Source of the DNA: Aureivirga sp. CE67 | Lineage (GTDB): Bacteria; Bacteroidota; Bacteroidia; Flavobacteriales; Flavobacteriaceae | Reading direction: 5' to 3' | Length of the DNA stretch: 64,000 nucleotides | Assembly (NCBI RefSeq): GCF_015767245.1 | Contig: NZ_JADOTV010000002.1 | Coordinates: 124,001-188,000, forward strand | In this document: piece by piece, positions 1-8,739 of the stretch | Layout of the letters: each line of letters begins with the position of its first letter | Position numbering within the stretch: position 1 is the first letter of the stretch | The notes under the pieces: generated by a model | What the model was told of the DNA's origin: nothing | Seen by the model: only the letters and a program-made list of their open reading frames with translations | Databases searched by the model: none | Position numbers and translations under genes: made by a program

Positions 1-381
1 CAAGAGAAATTAAATAAAGTAAATACAATTGTTGATAAACAAAAGAATGAAATTTCTTCTTTAAAATCTAAATTAGAGAATACAAATGGAGAATTATCTT
101 CAATCAACCAAGAGAAAGATAGTATCACATTTGTAGGAATGCAGATGACAAAAAGTTCTTATAAGACTTTTATGTGGTCAATTGTTGCAGTATTAGTAAT
201 TCTTTTAGTTTTCTTCATTTCTAAGTTTAAAAGAAGTAACGTTGTTACAGTGCAAGCGAAGAAAGATTTAGAAGAAATTCAAGAAGAATTTGATGCACAC
301 AGAAAAAGAGCTTTAGAACGTGAGCAAAAAATCATGAGAAAACTGCAAGACGAAATTAACAAGCAGAAAGCAGTTTCTTAA
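1..381 (+). CDS. Coiled-coil, single-pass membrane protein, 5'-truncated by the window edge
   Basis: The reading frame is open from base 1 to the TAA at 379-381, giving 126 C-terminal residues; the ATG at 139 is internal. The visible part is a polar, heptad-like segment rich in K, E, N and S, then one hydrophobic helix (roughly residues 57-75, around WSIVAVLVILLVFF), then a basic/acidic helical tail ending in EINKQKAVS. The arrangement of periplasmic coiled coil, membrane helix and cytosolic coiled coil matches a small conserved Flavobacteriaceae protein often labelled tRNA (guanine-N1)-methyltransferase. Nothing in the visible part supports a methyltransferase, so I do not adopt that name. 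A terminator follows 20 bp downstream, so the unit ends here. Function unknown. Confidence 0.75.
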   Translation, partial: QEKLNKVNTIVDKQKNEISSLKSKLENTNGELSSINQEKDSITFVGMQMTKSSYKTFMWSIVAVLVILLVFFISKFKRSNVVTVQAKKDLEEIQEEFDAHRKRALEREQKIMRKLQDEINKQKAVS

Positions 382-400
382 TTCAATAAAAAAACTAGGA

Positions 401-429
401 AAAAGGTCTCTAAAAAGAGGCCTTTTTTT
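401..429 (+). terminator. Rho-independent terminator after the first gene
   Basis: AAAAGGTCTC pairs with GAGGCCTTTT (one G-T wobble) around a short A-rich loop and is followed by a run of T. It separates the truncated gene from glyS. Confidence 0.85.
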
Positions 430-592
430 GTTTGTCAGATTTAATAAGAATAATGTTTTTAATACAACTATTATTTACATAATTCTTTTTAATTTTGACC
501 TTCGTTTAAAATGAAAGAAAATAAAAGTTTTCTGGAGAATGTTTTTTCTAGAAAATTTAGTGTTAAATCATAATACCTAAAATCTTTGCTAT

Positions 593-2134
593 ATGGCAAA
601 ACAAGAAGATCAATTCAAAAAAGTTATTTCGCATGCGAAGGAGTACGGATATGTATTTCAGTCAAGTGAAATTTACGATGGTTTAAGTGCAGTTTATGAC
701 TATGCTCAAAACGGAATCGAGTTAAAGAAAAACATTAGAGATTATTGGTGGAAAGCAATGGTGCAATTAAATGAAAATATTGTAGGATTAGATTCTGCGA
801 TTTTTATGCATCCAACAACTTGGAAAGCTTCGGGCCACGTAGATGCTTTCAACGATCCGATGATTGATAATAAAGATTCGAAAAAACGTTACAGAGCGGA
901 TGTTTTGGTTGAAGATTATGTAGGCAAGATTGACACAAAAATTGAGAAAGAAATCAAAAAAGCGGCTAAGCGTTTTGGAGAAGCTTTCAATGAAGAGGAA
1001 TTTGTTGCTACAAACAAAAGAGTTTTAGATTATAAAGCAAAGCAAGAGCAAATCTTAAAAAGATTAGGAGAGTCTTTGACTAATGAAGATTTAGAAGATG
1101 TAAAAGCTTTAATCGAAGAGTTAGGAATTGCTTGTCCACTTTCTGGATCTAAAAACTGGACAGAAGTAAAGCAATTTAACTTAATGTTCGGTACGAAACT
1201 AGGAGCTTCTGCTGATTCTGCAATGGATTTATATTTAAGACCAGAAACAGCACAAGGTATTTTTGTGAACTTCTTAAATGTGCAAAAAACAAGTAGAATG
1301 AAGATTCCTTTTGGAATTGCACAAACAGGAAAAGCTTTCAGAAATGAGATTGTAGCTCGTCAGTTTATTTTCCGTATGCGTGAGTTCGAACAAATGGAAA
1401 TGCAATTTTTCGTTCGTCCAGGAGAGCAAAAGAAATGGTATGATACATGGAAAGAAAATAGATTAAATTGGCATTTATCTTTAGGTTTAGGTAAAGAAAA
1501 TTATCGTTTCCATGATCATGAGAAATTAGCACATTATGCGGATGCAGCAGCAGATATCGAGTTTAAATTCCCATTCGGATTTAAAGAATTAGAAGGAATT
1601 CACTCAAGAACTGATTTCGATTTAAAAGCACATGAAGAGCATTCTGGAAAGAAACTTCAGTATTTTGATAATGAAATCAATGAGAAATATACTCCTTATG
1701 TAGTAGAAACTTCTGTTGGATTGGATCGTTTATTCTTAGCTATTTTCTCAAATTCTTTACAAGAAGAAACTTTAGAAGATGGTTCAGAAAGAACAGTTTT
1801 ACGTTTACCAGCAGTAATTGCTCCTTACAAAGCAGCAGTTTTACCATTGGTAAAGAAAGATGGTTTACCAGAAATTGCACACAAAATTATCGATGACTTG
1901 AAATTTGATTTCAATGTGATGTATGATGAGAAAGATGCAATTGGTAGAAGATATAGAAGGCAAGATGCAAATGGAACACCTTTCTGTATTACAGTAGATC
2001 ATGATACTTTAAATGATAATACAGTTACGATTCGTCATAGAGATACGATGGAACAAAAACGTGTACCAATCTCTGAGCTTCGTTCTATTATTGATGATGA
2101 AGTATCAATGCGTAAATGGTTACAAAAAATATAA
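593..2134 (+). CDS. glyS: Glycyl-tRNA synthetase, alpha2 type
   Basis: Charges tRNA-Gly with glycine in the cytosol. The 513-residue single chain is the dimeric (eukaryote/archaea/Firmicutes-like) form, not the alpha2beta2 enzyme of E. coli. Class II motifs are visible: motif 2 around residues 252-275 (FRNEIVARQ, then MREFEQMEMQFF), and motif 3 around 378-392 (VVETSVGLDRLFLAI). The C-terminal ~120 residues form the anticodon-binding domain (AVLPLVKKDG, then GRRYRRQD and GTPFCITVD). The N-terminal GFVFQSSEIY-type catalytic entry is present as GYVFQSSEIYDG. The ATG at 593 is the natural start. It stands alone between terminators. An AATCTTTG at 581-588, near the Bacteroidota -7 consensus, would give a very short leader. 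Confidence 0.96.
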   Translation: MAKQEDQFKKVISHAKEYGYVFQSSEIYDGLSAVYDYAQNGIELKKNIRDYWWKAMVQLNENIVGLDSAIFMHPTTWKASGHVDAFNDPMIDNKDSKKRYRADVLVEDYVGKIDTKIEKEIKKAAKRFGEAFNEEEFVATNKRVLDYKAKQEQILKRLGESLTNEDLEDVKALIEELGIACPLSGSKNWTEVKQFNLMFGTKLGASADSAMDLYLRPETAQGIFVNFLNVQKTSRMKIPFGIAQTGKAFRNEIVARQFIFRMREFEQMEMQFFVRPGEQKKWYDTWKENRLNWHLSLGLGKENYRFHDHEKLAHYADAAADIEFKFPFGFKELEGIHSRTDFDLKAHEEHSGKKLQYFDNEINEKYTPYVVETSVGLDRLFLAIFSNSLQEETLEDGSERTVLRLPAVIAPYKAAVLPLVKKDGLPEIAHKIIDDLKFDFNVMYDEKDAIGRRYRRQDANGTPFCITVDHDTLNDNTVTIRHRDTMEQKRVPISELRSIIDDEVSMRKWLQKI

Positions 2135-2152
2135 GGAATTAGATTGTTTTTT

Positions 2153-2275
2153 GGCTTAAGGATTGAAGCGGCATCCTTTTTTGCTTTTCTTCATAAAGTT
2201 GGTTTGGCAAAAAAGATATAGCAGAAAGCCTGACCCGTATCCTGAGCGAAGTCGAAGGAAGGGGAAGCCCCAAAT
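2153..2275 (+). repeat. Dispersed intergenic repeat, copy 1
   Basis: It starts GGCTTAAGGATTGAAGCGGC and carries GGCAAAAAAGATATAGC, GAAAGCCTGACCCG and CCTGAGCGAAGTCGAAGG. The same order of blocks recurs at 44280-44410 and, inverted and diverged, at 30623-30788 and 45919-46080. It lies just after glyS, before the terminator. The open frame through it (2163-2375) looks like a by-product of the repeat, not a gene. Confidence 0.8.
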
Positions 2276-2294
2276 AATTAATTTCAGAAAAAAT

Positions 2295-2328
2295 AAAAGG
2301 ACTTTTCAATTCACTGAAAAGTCCTTTT
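2295..2328. terminator. Bidirectional terminator between glyS and the M4 protease gene
   Basis: AAAAGGACTTTTCA and TGAAAAGTCCTTTT form a perfect 14-bp stem around ATTCAC, with T-runs on both strands. It serves convergent genes. Confidence 0.93.
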
Positions 2329-2379
2329 TTAATTCAAATAATTTTTATGCTTGTTTAGATAAAATTTTTAGTTAGACAT

Positions 2380-5300
2380 TTATTTTATAAATAATTTTTT
2401 AGTTAAGTTTCTTTGACCATCATTTACATTGATCATGTATACTCCAGTGTTTAGATCTTTTACGTTGATAGGTTTTTTAGTTACTTTTCCAGCTTTTACA
2501 ATCTGTCCGAATAAATTTGTAATTGTGAAATTCGTTTCACCTCTTTCTCCTACATAGATTGTAATTTCACCAGAAGTTACAGGATTTGGGAAAACGTCAA
2601 GCGTAAAGTTTGGCGCTTCATTTCCTATTGTAAATACTTCCGTATCACTTGTAAATCCTGTATTGAAAGGAGCATCATCGATATTAACTGTGTAATCTTC
2701 AACTTCACCATAAGTAAAAGTTCCACATGAAGGAACAGTACTAGTTCCATACATCATTACAACACGCATCCTTGTAGCTCCATTGTTTGCTGAAGAAGGA
2801 ATATTTACAGTATGATTTACATTAGTTGTACTTGAAGATGAACCTGAAGCAACTTCTTCGCTAGCGTCAAATGTTCCATTTTGGTTGAAATCAATCCAAA
2901 CTTTCCAGTTTTCTGTGTAAGAATTTCCGCTAAATCCAGCTCTAAGTGATAATGTATAAGAACCTCCTTTGCCTACATTTGCGGACATATTTGTGAAATC
3001 TCCATATCCATTATTATTTCCAGAAGAATTTGAAATACCTGCGAAGCTTACAAAATCTATATATTCATAATTTGTATTATTTCCGCTAGCTTCACAATAA
3101 GAAACTGAGTTTGAAAGTGTCGTTACATTTACAGTATTACTATATCCAGAAATGTTATTAGCAGCATCTTTTGCTTTTACTCTAAAAGTATAAGAAGTAT
3201 TAGCTGTTAGTCCAGAAACATTGTATGAAGTTGAAGAAGTTGTAGTAATTTTAGTATTTCCTCTATAAACATCATAACCTGTTACTCCAACATTATCTGA
3301 AGAAGCATTCCAAGATAATTGAGTTGTAGTTTGCGTAGTTCCAGAAGCTGCTAAATTTGTAGGTGCTGAAGGAGCTTGTGTATCTGCTCCACTTCCGATA
3401 TTAACTGTATAATCTTCAACTTCTCCATAAGTAAAAGTTTCACAAGCAGTAGGAATTCCATTATATTTCATAGAAACTCTCATCCTTGTAGCTCCAGATG
3501 TCGCTGAAGTTGGAACTGTAAAAGTTCCACTTACAGGTGTGTCCTGAGAAGCTGCTTTAGACCAAACTAATTCACCAGCATCATTGAAATCAAAATCATT
3601 ATTATAATCAATCCAAACTGCATAAGCTTCATTATAAACTGTTCCTGTCCAAGTTGGAGTAATTGTAATTGTATAAGATTGACCTTTTCCTAAATCTGTT
3701 GACATAGCTGTAAAGTCTGCATATCCACCATTTGCTCCACTTGTATTATTGATTGTTCCTAATTGTACTCTGTTGATGTATTCATCATTTACATTTGTTC
3801 CTTTAGAATTACAATAACTTGGTGTGTTATCTCCATATTCATCTCCAACACCTACAGCATAAAAAGCATTTGTAGTAGCAATTACTTCTGGAGAATCTGT
3901 ACCATATAATTCTTCAGCTGATTGGATTCCATATGTTCTAGCATCCGCATATGTAGAATTTGAAGTTAGATAAGTACTTTCTAAACGATAAGCAATTTTT
4001 GCTGCTTTATCAATTGTAATTCCAGTTACATTATAACTATCTCCATTATCATTTGATCCAGTTTTTCCAACAGAAAGAATATAAAACCAGTGATTTAAAA
4101 CACCACTATTTGTATGAACTCCACAGTAATCATTCGATTGCGTTGGTGTTCCACAGTTTACGTTTTTCCAATAAGTTCCACCATACGTATCTGGTTGTCC
4201 TTGTGCTTTAGGATTACTCATTGAACGAAGTGCTAAAGAACCAGATCTTCTGTCAATCTCTTCTCCGATTAACCACTCATCTTTATCCGCATCTGTTGCA
4301 CCAGAATAAACTTCAACAGCAGCTCCCCAAATATCAGAGAAACCTTCGTTCATTGCTCCAGATTCTCTTTGGTAAACTAAGTTTGCTGTATATGTACAAA
4401 CTGCATGACCAATTTCGTGTGCAGCAACATCAATACTTGTCAGAATGTCGAAATATCCATTTCCTTCATTTCCGTTAGAACTTCCATCTCCATAAGACAT
4501 TACAGAACCATTCCAGAAAGCGTTGTCATAATTAGAAGAAACATGTACATAACTTCTGATTTGAGCACCATTTCCATCAAAACTATTTCTGTTATGTTTT
4601 GCTTGGAAATAATCATAAGTTTTCATTGCTCCCCAGTGTGCATCTAATGCTCCATCATCTTTTCCTGGACTGTGCTCTGCAGAAGTCCAATTGTTATCAT
4701 TATCTGTAAACTGATCGTAGTTGTTTACATAAGGGTAACCAGCTGTAGATTGATTTTTTGCATCTCTAGTGTACACTTTTCTTCCAGAATCACTTAAGAT
4801 ATAATTTCCACCACTAGAACCTGTAGTAATAGTTTGCGTTCCACTATACCTTGTTTGTGCTGTTCCAGAGGCTATAGCCATTGGTGTTTCATCCATTGAC
4901 GTATAATTTGGAACTGTTGCTACATCATGATCATGATTATGTCCTGTGTGTCCAAATTCACCAGCATGTTTAATTGTAGCGTTGTAAAGAAGAATTTCTC
5001 CAGTTTGTGCATCTACATATACATCACCACGACTTAATGGATTTGTAGCGTAGATATCAAATTTGTAAGCTAATTTTACACTAGAATCTGTATTTTTTCC
5101 TCTATCTATAGTAGCGTAGTTTGGAATAATAATCAATTCACCAGTTGGTTTTTGATAATCATCCATAGCTTTAGCACTCTGAGGATATTCCCAAAGATAA
5201 TTAGTTGCATTAATGTGTTGAAGTGCTAAATTAAAGGCTTGAGAAGAGGAAATAGATGGAGAAGTATTTAAATTTTCAATTCGATACATTTCTCCATTCA

Positions 5301-5643
5301 TGGAATTTAATTTACCGTTTTTGTAGTGTGCTAAATAACTAGCAAACTCCACTTTGATACCATTATAATATTGTTGGTATTTTTCGTGAACAAAACCTAA
5401 ATCATCAGAGAATTGTTTGATCTTGATAAAAGAATCTTCTGGATTTAATTCCAGATACTCTGAAAAAGCTGATTGAATGTTTTTTTGTGATACGTTTGAG
5501 TTTTCATTAAAATTAATGAATTTCGGTGTTCCGAAAGCGTCTGTGTGTTTGTTTTTAACTGCATCTCTTTGCTGAGCGTTGACTGAAAAAGTGAAGGCAC
5601 AACAAATCGAAAAAACTAAGAAACTTGCATAGTTTTTTTTCAT
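2380..5643 (-). CDS. Secreted M4 (thermolysin-family) metalloprotease with two GEVED domains, Fn3 and type A T9SS signal
   Basis: A zinc endopeptidase exported to the cell surface or medium. The 1087 residues are, in order: Sec signal (about 1-23, ending NAQ); FTP/PepSY-like propeptide; M4 catalytic domain with HEIGH at 409-413, third zinc ligand E433 (NEGFSDIWG), and the downstream active-site segment HTNSGVLNHWFY; a GEVED domain (about 600-740, ending GEVEDYTVNI); an Fn3 domain; a second GEVED domain (about 890-1000, same ending); and a C-terminal T9SS type A domain (from FPNPV to the final LFIK). Catalytic residues are intact. The gene is monocistronic, with a convergent terminator from glyS at its 3' end. 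The substrate is not predictable; a nutritional protease is the family default. Confidence 0.93.
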   Translation of the reverse strand: MKKNYASFLVFSICCAFTFSVNAQQRDAVKNKHTDAFGTPKFINFNENSNVSQKNIQSAFSEYLELNPEDSFIKIKQFSDDLGFVHEKYQQYYNGIKVEFASYLAHYKNGKLNSMNGEMYRIENLNTSPSISSSQAFNLALQHINATNYLWEYPQSAKAMDDYQKPTGELIIIPNYATIDRGKNTDSSVKLAYKFDIYATNPLSRGDVYVDAQTGEILLYNATIKHAGEFGHTGHNHDHDVATVPNYTSMDETPMAIASGTAQTRYSGTQTITTGSSGGNYILSDSGRKVYTRDAKNQSTAGYPYVNNYDQFTDNDNNWTSAEHSPGKDDGALDAHWGAMKTYDYFQAKHNRNSFDGNGAQIRSYVHVSSNYDNAFWNGSVMSYGDGSSNGNEGNGYFDILTSIDVAAHEIGHAVCTYTANLVYQRESGAMNEGFSDIWGAAVEVYSGATDADKDEWLIGEEIDRRSGSLALRSMSNPKAQGQPDTYGGTYWKNVNCGTPTQSNDYCGVHTNSGVLNHWFYILSVGKTGSNDNGDSYNVTGITIDKAAKIAYRLESTYLTSNSTYADARTYGIQSAEELYGTDSPEVIATTNAFYAVGVGDEYGDNTPSYCNSKGTNVNDEYINRVQLGTINNTSGANGGYADFTAMSTDLGKGQSYTITITPTWTGTVYNEAYAVWIDYNNDFDFNDAGELVWSKAASQDTPVSGTFTVPTSATSGATRMRVSMKYNGIPTACETFTYGEVEDYTVNIGSGADTQAPSAPTNLAASGTTQTTTQLSWNASSDNVGVTGYDVYRGNTKITTTSSTSYNVSGLTANTSYTFRVKAKDAANNISGYSNTVNVTTLSNSVSYCEASGNNTNYEYIDFVSFAGISNSSGNNNGYGDFTNMSANVGKGGSYTLSLRAGFSGNSYTENWKVWIDFNQNGTFDASEEVASGSSSSTTNVNHTVNIPSSANNGATRMRVVMMYGTSTVPSCGTFTYGEVEDYTVNIDDAPFNTGFTSDTEVFTIGNEAPNFTLDVFPNPVTSGEITIYVGERGETNFTITNLFGQIVKAGKVTKKPINVKDLNTGVYMINVNDGQRNLTKKLFIK

Positions 5644-6155
5644 TTGATTTTAAAAAATTTGAATGTTAAACAAAAATTATTTCAACCTTATTCTTAATAA
5701 AACCTATTTCTAGTGCGCGCTGTATTATGATTGGTTTTTATAGGATCCTTCAAAAAACCAACGAAACGGATTAATTAAACTAAGATTGATATTTTTTCTT
5801 TTAAAATAGCTGTAAGCAGTATTATGGTAAACGTAGTTTGGGGACTTCAAAAAAAACACACTTCCGTATAAACTAGAAGTGTGTATTATTTATAAAACAT
5901 GATAGAACGTAGGAAGTTTTTACAAAAACTTCCAAAAAATATTTTAATTAATTTGCTCAAAACCGAATCAAAATACTTTTTCTTTTTTTACTTTTTAATG
6001 GTTATTTTAGCGAAGGTTAAAAACTAAGCTAAAACAGTCTTTTATTTAAATTTTTATTTGGGAACTTTTTCATTTTCAATTACTTATATAAATATACGCT
6101 TTATATTATTAATTAACCATATTTTAACATTTATAACTTATTTTTTAAATATAAC
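5644..6155. other. 512-bp gene-free interval between divergent genes
   Basis: AT-rich spacer between the divergently transcribed protease and ABC genes. It should hold both promoters, but I see no clean TAnnTTTG element. It contains a terminator-like hairpin at 5856-5884 and a second hairpin at 5912-5933 (GGAAGTTTT / AAAACTTCC). No tRNA-like fold or convincing open frame was seen. Confidence 0.6.
5856..5884 (-). terminator. Orphan terminator-like hairpin, minus-strand polarity
   Basis: ACACACTTC and GAAGTGTGT form a perfect 9-bp stem with an 11-nt loop. An A-tract precedes it on the plus strand, giving a T-tract after it on the minus strand. No minus-strand gene lies upstream (5885-6155), so it may end a small unannotated RNA. 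Confidence 0.5.
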
Positions 6156-7829
6156 ATGCTGAAAATAAATAATTTATATGTAAAGTTTAAAAAAAATGAT
6201 ATAAAAATAGAGATTATTCAAAATTTAAGTTTTGAAGTAGCTAAAAACTCTATTTTGGGTATTGTTGGAGAATCTGGGAGTGGAAAATCTATAACGAGTT
6301 TGAGTATTCTTCGATTGTTGGCTAAAAATGCTGAAGTTTCTGGTGAGATATTTTTTGAAGAAGAAAATCTTTTAGAATTCCCAGAAAAAAAGATGCAAGA
6401 AGTTCGTGGAAATCAGATTTCGATGATTTTTCAGGAACCAATGAGTTCTTTAAATCCGAGTATGCGATGCGGACAACAGGTAGAAGAAATTTTATTTAGA
6501 CATAAAAATTTAACCAAAAAAGAAGTAAAAGAAGAAGTTCTTTCTTTGTTTGAAAAAGTAAAATTGCCCAATCCTGAAATTATTTTTAAAAAATATCCAC
6601 ATGAAATTTCTGGAGGACAAAAGCAAAGAGTGATGATAGCGATGGCGATTGCTTGTAAACCAAAATTATTAATTGCCGATGAGCCAACAACAGCTTTAGA
6701 TGTTACAGTTCAAAAAGAAATTATCGATTTGTTGAAATCATTGCAGGAAGAAATGCAGATGAGTATTATTTTTATCACGCATGATTTGGAATTGATTTCT
6801 GAAATTGCAGATGAAATTATCGTGATGCAAAAAGGGCAAATTGTAGAAAAAAATACACCAAACGAAATTTTTCATCATCCGAAAGAAGATTATACAAAAG
6901 CATTAATTAATTCGAAACCGAAACTAGATGTTCGATTAAAAACACTTCCTACAGTTTCTGATTTTATTAAAAACACTTTTCAGAAAGTAATTTTTACAGC
7001 TAAAGAAAGAAAAGAAAAGCAAGAGGAAATTTATAATAAAAAGCCAATTTTAGAAGTAAAAAACTTAAAGACTTATTTTCAACCTAAAAAATCCTTTTTA
7101 GAAAAAGAATTTGAACTAATAAAAGCTGTGGATGATGTTTCTTTTCAGTTATATGAAGGTGAAACTTTAGGTTTGGTAGGAGAATCTGGTTGTGGAAAAT
7201 CTACTTTGAGTAGAACTATTTTAAAATTGGAAAAAGCAACTGACGGAGAAATATTATATAAAGGTGTCGACATTACAAAATTAAAAAGAAGTTCTGCAAA
7301 GCAATTTCGAAAAGATATACAATTGATTTTTCAAGATCCGTTTGCTTCTTTAAATCCAAAAATGAAAGTTGGAGAAGCGATTATGGAAGTGATGTCCGTG
7401 CATAATATTTTGAAAGGAAGAAAAGAGCGAAGGGAATATATTTTTGAACTTTTGGAAAGAGTTGGATTAAAAAGAGAATTTTATGATCGATATCCGCATG
7501 AATTTTCTGGAGGACAAAGACAAAGAATTGGAATTGCTCGTGCGATAGCTTTACAACCAAAAATTATTATTTGTGATGAATCTGTTTCTGCATTGGATGT
7601 GTCAGTACAAGCTCAGGTTTTAAATCTTTTAAATGAACTGAAAGAAAAATATGCTTTTACCTATATATTTATTTCGCATGATTTGTCTGTGGTAAAATAT
7701 ATGTCAGATCAATTAATTGTAATGAATAAAGGAAAGATTGAAGAAAAAGCGGATGCAGATAAAATATATGAAAATCCAGCTTCAGAATATACCAAAAAGT
7801 TAATAGCATCTATTCCGAAAGGAATTTAG
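6156..7829 (+). CDS. Dipeptide/oligopeptide-type ABC transporter ATPase, two fused nucleotide-binding domains
   Basis: Two complete ATP-binding cassettes in one 557-residue chain, as in GsiA and YejF, so it replaces a DppD/DppF pair. Domain 1: Walker A GESGSGKS at 38-45, signature SGGQKQR, Walker B LLIADEPTTALD. Domain 2: Walker A GESGCGKS at 342-349, signature SGGQRQR, Walker B IIICDESVSALD. Each domain ends in an oligopeptide-importer-type C-terminal extension (NPASEYTKKLI near the end). It would energise uptake of peptides, nickel or glutathione-like solutes at the inner membrane. No permease or binding-protein gene is adjacent, so the partners lie elsewhere. The ATG at 6156 is the only reasonable start. 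Confidence 0.93.
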   Translation: MLKINNLYVKFKKNDIKIEIIQNLSFEVAKNSILGIVGESGSGKSITSLSILRLLAKNAEVSGEIFFEEENLLEFPEKKMQEVRGNQISMIFQEPMSSLNPSMRCGQQVEEILFRHKNLTKKEVKEEVLSLFEKVKLPNPEIIFKKYPHEISGGQKQRVMIAMAIACKPKLLIADEPTTALDVTVQKEIIDLLKSLQEEMQMSIIFITHDLELISEIADEIIVMQKGQIVEKNTPNEIFHHPKEDYTKALINSKPKLDVRLKTLPTVSDFIKNTFQKVIFTAKERKEKQEEIYNKKPILEVKNLKTYFQPKKSFLEKEFELIKAVDDVSFQLYEGETLGLVGESGCGKSTLSRTILKLEKATDGEILYKGVDITKLKRSSAKQFRKDIQLIFQDPFASLNPKMKVGEAIMEVMSVHNILKGRKERREYIFELLERVGLKREFYDRYPHEFSGGQRQRIGIARAIALQPKIIICDESVSALDVSVQAQVLNLLNELKEKYAFTYIFISHDLSVVKYMSDQLIVMNKGKIEEKADADKIYENPASEYTKKLIASIPKGI

Positions 7830-7844
7830 AAATAAACATAAAAT

Positions 7845-7882
7845 AAAAAAGTTTGCTCTCTTGTGGAAAGCAAACTTTTTTT
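7845..7882. terminator. Bidirectional terminator between ABC ATPase and bacilliredoxin genes
   Basis: AAAAAAGTTTGCT pairs with AGCAAACTTTTTT, with A/T tracts on both sides, between convergent genes. Confidence 0.9.
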
Positions 7883-7900
7883 ATGAATATTGTTTAATGA

Positions 7901-8314
7901 TTATTCACAAAATTCGTCATAAGCACCTACTAAGTTTTGAGCAATTGCTTGCGCAGATCTTCCTTCGATGTGGTGTCTTTCTAACATGTGAACTAAGTTT
8001 CCATCTTTAAAAAGAGCGATACATGGAGAAGAAGGAGGGAAAGGAATCATAAATTCTCTTGCTTTGTTCGTTGCTTCTTTATCTACACCTGCGAAAACAG
8101 TAGTTAAGTGTGTAGGTTTTTTGTCATTATAAGTAGAAGCGATAGCTCCAGGACGAGCAGTACCTGCTGCACACCCACAAACAGAGTTTACCATAACTAA
8201 AGTAGTTCCTTCTCTTTTGATTGCATTTTCAACACTCTCTACCGTGTGTAATTCTTCAAAACCTGCTGCTACTAATTCCTCGCGCATTGGTTTAACTAAT
8301 TCTGCTGGATACAT
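7901..8314 (-). CDS. BrxA/BrxB-family bacilliredoxin (YphP/YqiW-like)
   Basis: A 137-residue thioredoxin-fold protein with the family's CGC active site (VNSVCGCAAGTARPG, about residues 43-57). In Bacillus, relatives remove bacillithiol from mixed disulfides. Here that role is by family only; bacillithiol synthesis genes are not in this window. The second half (FAGVDKEAT, then PPSSPCIALFKDG and HMLERHHIEGR) matches the family. It is cytosolic with no signal peptide. A TATCTTTG promoter element lies 35 bp upstream, so it is its own transcription unit. Confidence 0.92.
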   Translation of the reverse strand: MYPAELVKPMREELVAAGFEELHTVESVENAIKREGTTLVMVNSVCGCAAGTARPGAIASTYNDKKPTHLTTVFAGVDKEATNKAREFMIPFPPSSPCIALFKDGNLVHMLERHHIEGRSAQAIAQNLVGAYDEFCE

Positions 8315-8739
8315 ATATATGTTGTTTTTTAAATCTTATTACTTGCTACAAAGATATATATAAAACTAATGCAAAAATAATTCTTCTAATCTGCGTTTAT
8401 TTGGAGTCAAAAAGGGTAAATATGTTAATATTTTATAAGTAAAGTCAAAAAAAATTAACATAAAATAATATAAATATTCAGTGAAAATTAAGAAAAATTA
8501 GAATTTAGTTTTATAAAAAATGAAATATTACTTAAAAATTAGAGAATAATATAAAAATAAACTTCTCTTTTTAAGGATATTTTATATCTGTGTAAAAGTG
8601 ACTAAATTTATGTGTAGTATCATTTAATCAATTGATAGTCAGTTGGTTGAATATTTTTTGATGTGCACAACCCTAAAGAATGATTTGCCTAAAGTTAGAT
8701 AAATGAAATGATATAACTTTTAAACTAAATCATTCAACT
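8315..8739. other. 425-bp intergenic region upstream of the giant surface-protein gene
   Basis: Very AT-rich spacer between divergent genes. On the minus strand it holds the bacilliredoxin promoter. On the plus strand a weak candidate is TAACTTTT at 8714-8721, one base off the -7 consensus, with TTTG at 8684-8687; the spacing is longer than usual. A perfect 10-bp palindrome ATCAATTGAT lies at 8628-8637. No open frame of note. Confidence 0.4.
8349..8356 (-). promoter_or_regulatory. -7 promoter element (TATCTTTG) of the bacilliredoxin gene
   Basis: Reads TATCTTTG on the minus strand, an exact match to the Bacteroidota TAnnTTTG consensus, 35 bp before the start codon. Confidence 0.65.

Noticed and set aside
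1-381. Naming the first gene tRNA (guanine-N1)-methyltransferase
   Set aside because: Similar flavobacterial proteins carry that label, but the visible part is a coiled-coil membrane protein without a methyltransferase fold.
581-588. AATCTTTG as glyS promoter with near-leaderless mRNA
   Set aside because: It misses the first T of TAnnTTTG and would put the transcript start on the ATG. Possible, but not strong enough to annotate.
2163-2375. Open frame of 70 codons after glyS
   Set aside because: It lies entirely within repeat copy 1 and the terminator stem, encodes a basic low-complexity peptide, and has no promoter. It is a by-product of the repeat.
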